Assembly (NCBI GenBank): GCA_027482725.1
Contig: JAIXVT010000298.1
Span: 1 to 6,330, forward strand
Length of the DNA stretch: 6,330 nt
Direction of reading: 5' to 3'
DNA from: Pseudomonadota bacterium
GTDB lineage: Bacteria; Bdellovibrionota; UBA1018; CAIMNF01
The position numbers and the translations under genes were made by a program. The notes under the pieces were generated by a model that worked only from the letters and a program-made list of their open reading frames with translations, had not been told where the DNA came from and ran no database searches. Shown in pieces: positions 6,170 to 6,330 of the stretch (positions are counted from its first letter, which is position 1; each line of letters begins with the position of its first letter).

Positions 6170-6180
6170 GCTACTCTTGG
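6170..6180 (+). promoter_or_regulatory. SigmaS-like -10 element candidate upstream of the DUF1328 gene
   Basis: GCTACTCTTGG matches the extended sigmaS -10 consensus KCTAYRCTTAA at 8 of 11 positions, and its position would give a leader of about 30 bases. DUF1328 and related stress genes are often sigmaS-dependent in enterobacteria. Whether this organism has RpoS is not known, no clear -35 was found, and the match may be chance. Confidence 0.25.
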
Positions 6181-6215
6181 CCTCATAGAAGACTAATGAA
6201 TTGAAAGAGGAATTT

Positions 6216-6330
6216 ATGTTAAGAGCAGCAATTATTTTATTTTTAATCGGTATTCTGGCATTCTTTTTGGGCGCTAACAATTTAGCGGGAATTACATTTG
6301 ATTTAGGGAGGATCGTTTTGTTTGTTTTTC
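6216..6330 (+). CDS. DUF1328 (YtjA-type, UPF0391) small membrane protein, 3' end cut by window
   Basis: The first 38 codons are visible: MLRAAIILFLIGILAFFLGA, then NNLAGITFDLGRIVLFVF, still open at the window end. The MLRAAIIxF start, the hydrophobic helix, the AGI segment and the start of a second hydrophobic helix (RIVLFVF) closely match the DUF1328 / YtjA pattern. The family is about 50-60 residues with two membrane helices, so roughly 15-20 residues are missing. Function is unknown; members are common in stress-linked gene neighbourhoods. The start is well supported by AAGAGG (6205-6210), five bases before the ATG. It is transcribed away from the CsbD-like operon and shares its upstream region. 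Confidence 0.88.
   Translation, partial: MLRAAIILFLIGILAFFLGANNLAGITFDLGRIVLFVF

Noticed and set aside
5935..6186. 83-codon minus-strand frame overlapping the start of the CsbD-like gene
   Set aside because: It has no ribosome site before its ATG, its Arg-rich composition matches no known family, and it runs through both hairpins and into the CsbD-like coding region in another frame.

Overview
The window is chromosomal-looking DNA from a Gram-negative bacterium. The evidence is a SPOR-domain membrane protein, a secreted OmpA-like protein, and the CsbD / DUF883 / DUF1328 stress families typical of proteobacteria. Base composition is moderate (mid-40s % GC by eye). A Bdellovibrionota or deltaproteobacterial-type host is a guess, based on gene content and on Crp-like proteins with unusual tails; the sequence does not prove it. 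No rRNA, tRNA, CRISPR, IS element or phage gene was seen.

Left part (51-2863, + strand): three tightly packed genes encode a membrane-anchored SPOR protein (51-659), a full-length two-domain CinA (675-1919), and a cyclic-nucleotide-binding protein with an unrecognised C-terminal half (1916-2863). The last two overlap by ATGA. The middle (4384-2910, - strand) is a two-gene two-component system that converges on the first block: a soluble NarL-type histidine kinase with no recognisable sensor domain, and a NarL/FixJ response regulator, also overlapping by ATGA. No clear terminator lies in the 46 bases between the converging blocks.

Right part (4462-6330): a compact minus-strand operon runs CsbD-like protein (6025-5750), exported OmpA-like protein (5769-5212), charged helical/coiled-coil protein (5207-4836) and DUF883/ElaB-YqjD-like membrane protein (4852-4568). 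The genes overlap or are separated by 4 bases, and the operon ends in a strong intrinsic terminator (4513-4462). A DUF1328 (YtjA-type) small membrane protein gene starts divergently at 6216 and is cut by the window end. The 190-base divergent region carries two hairpins and weak promoter-like sequences.

Inference: the right part looks like a stationary-phase or envelope-stress module that combines a soluble CsbD-type protein, an inner-membrane DUF883 anchor, a periplasmic possible peptidoglycan-binding protein and a DUF1328 membrane protein. The sensorless kinase/regulator pair directly downstream is a plausible regulator of it. The families are individually known. The specific operon, with its OmpA-like and coiled-coil members, is the most interesting part of the window.
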